Below are positions 7,245 through 10,124 of a stretch of DNA of 10,124 nt, in pieces. Each line of letters begins with the position of its first letter. The stretch's first letter is position 1. Below the pieces are notes generated by a model. It did not search any database, was not told the origin of the DNA, and saw only the letters and a program-made list of their open reading frames with translations. The DNA is from Acidimicrobiia bacterium (lineage in GTDB: Bacteria > Actinomycetota > Acidimicrobiia > Spongiisociales > ZC4RG35): the NCBI GenBank assembly GCA_003230435.1, contig QIDW01000031.1, positions 1-10,124 of the forward strand, read 5' to 3'. The position numbers were made by a program, and so were the translations under genes.

Positions 7245-9332
7245 CTAGCTCGGCGAGATCTCTCGTGGTGCTAGCCCGGTGACCTCGCGTTTGTAGGGTG
7301 TCACGTCGGCGTCCCCGGTGGGAGCTTCGAGCTCTTCTGCGTACCGACGGCCTTCCCAGACGGCGGCGGCGATTGTGCCCGGGCTGAGAGCGTCACCCAC
7401 GGCTCGCACACTCTTCAACCCGACGTTTGACCACTCGTCCGCGCGGGCCAGCAGGGCATGTAGCAAATCGTCATCAGGAAGGCGAGCTGTCACGAATACC
7501 GCCGCGTCGGCCGTCAGATCGCTCTCCTGACCGGTGAAAGTGCTCGCAACCCGTAGCCCGGTCGCCTGGGATGCCAGAACAGTGGTGGAGCACTCCAAGT
7601 CGACGTCGAGATTGAGCAGCTTCGCCTGGATACGGTGCTGTTCCATGGTGTTGGTCGTCCACGACGAAACTGAGACGCCAGGAGTAATCAGAATCACGTC
7701 GAAGCCCTCGTTGCGCAGCAGCTCGGCGAGAACGCCTCCCATGTAGTAGTGGTCGTCGTCGAAGATCGCTACTCGATCGCCCTCCGGTCGTATCCCCGTC
7801 ATGAGATCGTCAGGCGTGAGGATCGGGAGGCGATCCGTCGGGATCGGCAGTGCGTGCCAGCGTCCGACCCCATCGTTTCTCCACGTAGAGCCCGTGGCAA
7901 CGGCGACATGGTCGAAGTCGTAACCGAAAAGCTCATCGGCCGTCATCGGACTCTCGAAGTAGTGCTCCACGTTGTCCAGTTGGCGAAGTTGCGCCTCCCG
8001 ATAATCGAGAACGCGGACCCACGCAGACAACCCGGGTAACAGCGCTTCCTTGGCGACCCTGCCGCCGAGCTGACGTGACTGTTCTACCAGGACAACGCGG
8101 TAGCCACGCTTGCCTAGCGCTTGGCTCGCTTCGAGCCCGGCCGGTCCGGCGCCTACGACCATGATGGATTCGTCAGCGTGCCTTGGGCGGTAGATCTCCG
8201 GGTGCCAGCCCCGCCGCCACTCTTCACCCATGGACGGATTCTGCGTGCAGCGGATGGGCGCCATGGTGAAGTCACCGGAGACACAGATATTGCAGCCGAT
8301 GCACTCGCGGATGTCTTCGAGGCGGCCCTCTTCGATTTTCTTCGGGAGGTAGGGATCAGCGATGGATGGGCGCGCAGCTCCGATGAAGTCGAGAATGCCC
8401 TGCCGGACCATTCTGACCATGGTGTCGGGAGAAGTGAATCGGCCAACGCCGACGACTGGCTTCGACGTGAGCGCTTTGAGGCCTTGCACGTACCCTTCCT
8501 GGCTGCCCTCAGCACCGAAGCGCGAGGTGACGCTGTCGTCCTCCCAGCTTCCGAGCACGAAGTCCCATAGGTCAGGGTGCTCGCCGAGCTCGCCGAGAAC
8601 AGCCTCGATCTCCCCACGGTCGATGCCGCCAGGTCCGAGAAGCTCGTCGATCGTGATGCGGCATGCGACGGCGGCGCGACCATCGACCTCCTCGATCGTG
8701 TCTTCGAGGACCTCCCGGAGTAGTCGCATCCGATTCTCGACACTTCCGCCGTATTCGTCAGTCCGCTGGTTGTAGCGCCGGGAGAGGAAGTGATGTATGC
8801 CGCCCAGCGCGTGCCCGGCATACACATAGACGAGGTCGAATCCGGCCCGTAGCGACCTTGCGACGGCCTGCCGATGCCACCGGCGAAGATTCGCTATGTC
8901 ACCTTTGCTCATCGCCCGCGCCTGAACCGGTTCGGCTGTAAAGGTTGCCACGGGGAGGTGGGCCGGGCCCATGGGCGATACACGCGAGTACAAGTTGGGC
9001 CCGTTCATCCCGTTGTAGACCAATTCGATGCCAGCAAGGGCGTCGTAGTCATGAACCCGCTCGACCATCCGCTCGAGGGCCGGGATGTCCTGGTCGTCCC
9101 ATATCCGAGCCTCGATGAATGGCGTGATCTCCGACGAGTAGTGGATCTCGGCCTGCTCGGTGCAGATGACCGCCCAGCCACCTTGCGCCTTTACGGCTCT
9201 CATCTCCGCGTGTGCTGTGACATCCCGGTAACCCATGCCGTTGCAATGAGGCACTTGGAAGAATCGATTCTTGGCTGTGACCGGGCCTATCTCGACAGGC
9301 TCAAACAGCACGTCGTACCTCGGGTCACGCAT
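7245..9332 (-). CDS. TMADH-family FMN/4Fe-4S amine dehydrogenase, histamine dehydrogenase-like
   Basis: This 695-aa protein is collinear with trimethylamine dehydrogenase (TMADH): an N-terminal FMN barrel, a 4Fe-4S site and C-terminal ADP/FAD-type Rossmann domains. Such enzymes oxidise an amine to an aldehyde or a demethylated product and pass electrons through FMN and the cluster to an acceptor. Cys30 in 'QVPHCNG' matches the Cys forming 6-S-cysteinyl-FMN. Cluster ligands are Cys344, 347, 350 and 362 ('ECIGCNIC', 'RCTQN'). Tyr171 and His174 match the TMADH active-site Tyr169 and His172. 'VVGAGPAGLEA' (392-402) is the Rossmann loop. The aromatic bowl Tyr60/Trp264/Trp355 becomes Gln60/Trp263/Asp354, the triad reported for histamine dehydrogenase, and TMADH Tyr442 (ETF contact) is Arg440. 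Dimethylamine dehydrogenase, dimethylglycine (DgcA) or N-methylproline demethylases are alternative relatives. The start overlaps the preceding stop by 8 bp, with AGGA 8 nt upstream. Confidence 0.93.
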   Translation of the reverse strand: MRDPRYDVLFEPVEIGPVTAKNRFFQVPHCNGMGYRDVTAHAEMRAVKAQGGWAVICTEQAEIHYSSEITPFIEARIWDDQDIPALERMVERVHDYDALAGIELVYNGMNGPNLYSRVSPMGPAHLPVATFTAEPVQARAMSKGDIANLRRWHRQAVARSLRAGFDLVYVYAGHALGGIHHFLSRRYNQRTDEYGGSVENRMRLLREVLEDTIEEVDGRAAVACRITIDELLGPGGIDRGEIEAVLGELGEHPDLWDFVLGSWEDDSVTSRFGAEGSQEGYVQGLKALTSKPVVGVGRFTSPDTMVRMVRQGILDFIGAARPSIADPYLPKKIEEGRLEDIRECIGCNICVSGDFTMAPIRCTQNPSMGEEWRRGWHPEIYRPRHADESIMVVGAGPAGLEASQALGKRGYRVVLVEQSRQLGGRVAKEALLPGLSAWVRVLDYREAQLRQLDNVEHYFESPMTADELFGYDFDHVAVATGSTWRNDGVGRWHALPIPTDRLPILTPDDLMTGIRPEGDRVAIFDDDHYYMGGVLAELLRNEGFDVILITPGVSVSSWTTNTMEQHRIQAKLLNLDVDLECSTTVLASQATGLRVASTFTGQESDLTADAAVFVTARLPDDDLLHALLARADEWSNVGLKSVRAVGDALSPGTIAAAVWEGRRYAEELEAPTGDADVTPYKREVTGLAPREISPS

Positions 9333-10124
9333 GCCTAGTGTCCTGAGTCTGTGTTCGGTTGTCGGCCTCGCGCAGAGCTCGCCACACCTTCTCCGGCCGC
9401 ATCGGCAGTTCCGTCAATCGGATGTCGGCCGCATCAGCTATCGCATTGGCGATGGCAGCGGCGCTGGGCCCGATGGGAGGTTCGCCGATCCCGCGAGCAC
9501 CGAAAGGTCCCAGGCCCTCTCCCGATTCGAGGACGATGGCCTCGAGCTCCGGGAGGTCGGCGGCGGTCGGGATCAGGTACTGGAAGAGGGCTCCTGACAT
9601 GTTGACGCCGTCTTCGAGCACCACCTCTTCGGAGAGGGCCTGTCCGATCCCTTGCACTGCACCGCCAAGAATCTGACCTCGAACGCTCATTGGATTGATG
9701 GCTCGGCCGACATCGTGCGCGGCGATGTAGCGCAGCAGGCGAACTTGGCCGGTCCGAGTGTCGATCTCGACGTCGGCGAGATGTGTCCCGAACGTGAAGT
9801 CCGGAAGAAGTCTGGGCGTGTCGAGATCCTTCACTACCGGCGAGCCAGTGGGGCCGAAGAACGTGTGGTGTACGAAGGTCGTTATGCCGCGAGCGAGAGC
9901 GCCTGCGAGGACCTGCGTGATCGGGAGGTCGATATCGGCGGATCGCACGTGGCCATCGACCATACGCAATGACTCCACCGGTAGGCCCTCCTCTGCCGCA
10001 ACAGTCGCAAGGAGCTTGTCTCGAAGCTCGACGGCACCGTCGTGGACCGCGTTGCCGGACATGTACAGCATCCGGGTGGCCGTGGTGGTACCCGCCCGAG
10101 GGGTTCTTGCGGAGTCACCGAAGT
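9325..10124 (-). CDS. Molybdenum hydroxylase large subunit, xanthine dehydrogenase family (5' truncated)
   Basis: This is the C-terminal ~265 residues of a molybdopterin-binding subunit of the xanthine dehydrogenase/aldehyde oxidase family. The frame is open to the window edge and homology continues upstream of the ATG at 10071 ('FGDSARTPRAG', 'TTTATRMLYMSGNAV'), so that ATG is not the start. Visible motifs are 'HDVGRAINP' and 'GGAVQGIGQALSEE', which contact the molybdopterin, and 'GIGEPP', whose Glu (codon 9483-9481) matches the catalytic Glu of xanthine oxidase (bovine Glu1261). The fragment therefore looks catalytically intact. These enzymes hydroxylate aromatic heterocycles or oxidise aldehydes to acids using water, with electrons leaving through 2Fe-2S and often FAD subunits, which would be encoded outside the window. 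The stop overlaps the amine dehydrogenase start by 8 bp (ATGCGTGA). That tight coupling suggests the two enzymes work on one pathway, for example amine to aldehyde to acid. The subfamily cannot be decided from this part. Confidence 0.9.
   Translation of the reverse strand, partial: FGDSARTPRAGTTTATRMLYMSGNAVHDGAVELRDKLLATVAAEEGLPVESLRMVDGHVRSADIDLPITQVLAGALARGITTFVHHTFFGPTGSPVVKDLDTPRLLPDFTFGTHLADVEIDTRTGQVRLLRYIAAHDVGRAINPMSVRGQILGGAVQGIGQALSEEVVLEDGVNMSGALFQYLIPTAADLPELEAIVLESGEGLGPFGARGIGEPPIGPSAAAIANAIADAADIRLTELPMRPEKVWRALREADNRTQTQDTRHA

Noticed and set aside
7021..7248. 75-aa plus-strand frame covering the intergenic gap
   Set aside because: It begins inside the SDR gene, lacks a convincing ribosome site and family features, and is better explained as non-coding regulatory DNA.
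7245..9332. Calling this gene trimethylamine dehydrogenase proper
   Set aside because: The trimethylamine-binding aromatic bowl is not conserved (Gln60 and Asp354 replace Tyr and Trp), so TMA as the substrate is unlikely despite full-length similarity.

Overview
The window is a GC-rich bacterial chromosome segment, densely packed with genes. GTG/TTG starts, short gene overlaps and the histidinol dehydrogenase motif around Asp354, which resembles actinobacterial HisD, suggest an actinobacterium or a similar high-GC lineage. That placement is inference. I see no rRNA, tRNA, IS element, phage gene or CRISPR array.

Layout: the plus strand (1-3541) carries a four-gene PotDABC-type (polyamine-like) ABC importer. 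It consists of the C-terminal part of a substrate-binding protein, an ATPase and two permeases, the last three coupled by short overlaps. The minus strand (10124 down to 3559) reads in order: the C-terminal part of a xanthine dehydrogenase-family molybdenum hydroxylase; a trimethylamine dehydrogenase (TMADH)-family iron-sulfur flavoprotein overlapping it by 8 bp; a 161-bp AT-richer gap that probably holds a promoter or operator; an SDR oxidoreductase; a MocR-type (GntR plus aminotransferase-like) regulator; and an orphan histidinol dehydrogenase (HisD). The two gene sets converge with only 17 bp between stop codons.

The most informative gene is the TMADH homologue. Hand alignment to TMADH keeps the covalent-FMN cysteine (Cys30) and the four 4Fe-4S cysteines. 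The TMA-binding aromatic bowl Tyr60/Trp264/Trp355 becomes Gln60/Trp263/Asp354, the same triad reported for histamine dehydrogenase of Nocardioides simplex (Gln65/Trp267/Asp358). The ETF-docking Tyr442 is also absent, as in that enzyme. With a diamine-type importer, a molybdenum hydroxylase that could act as an aldehyde oxidase, and a HisD that handles imidazole alcohols and aldehydes, I infer a locus for uptake and oxidation of histamine or a related amine, controlled by the MocR protein. The substrate is not proven.

Three proteins have unusual changes at key positions. The MocR regulator has Met in place of the PLP-binding Lys, the first permease has lost the EAA part of its coupling loop, and the SDR has Gly at the usual catalytic Ser position.
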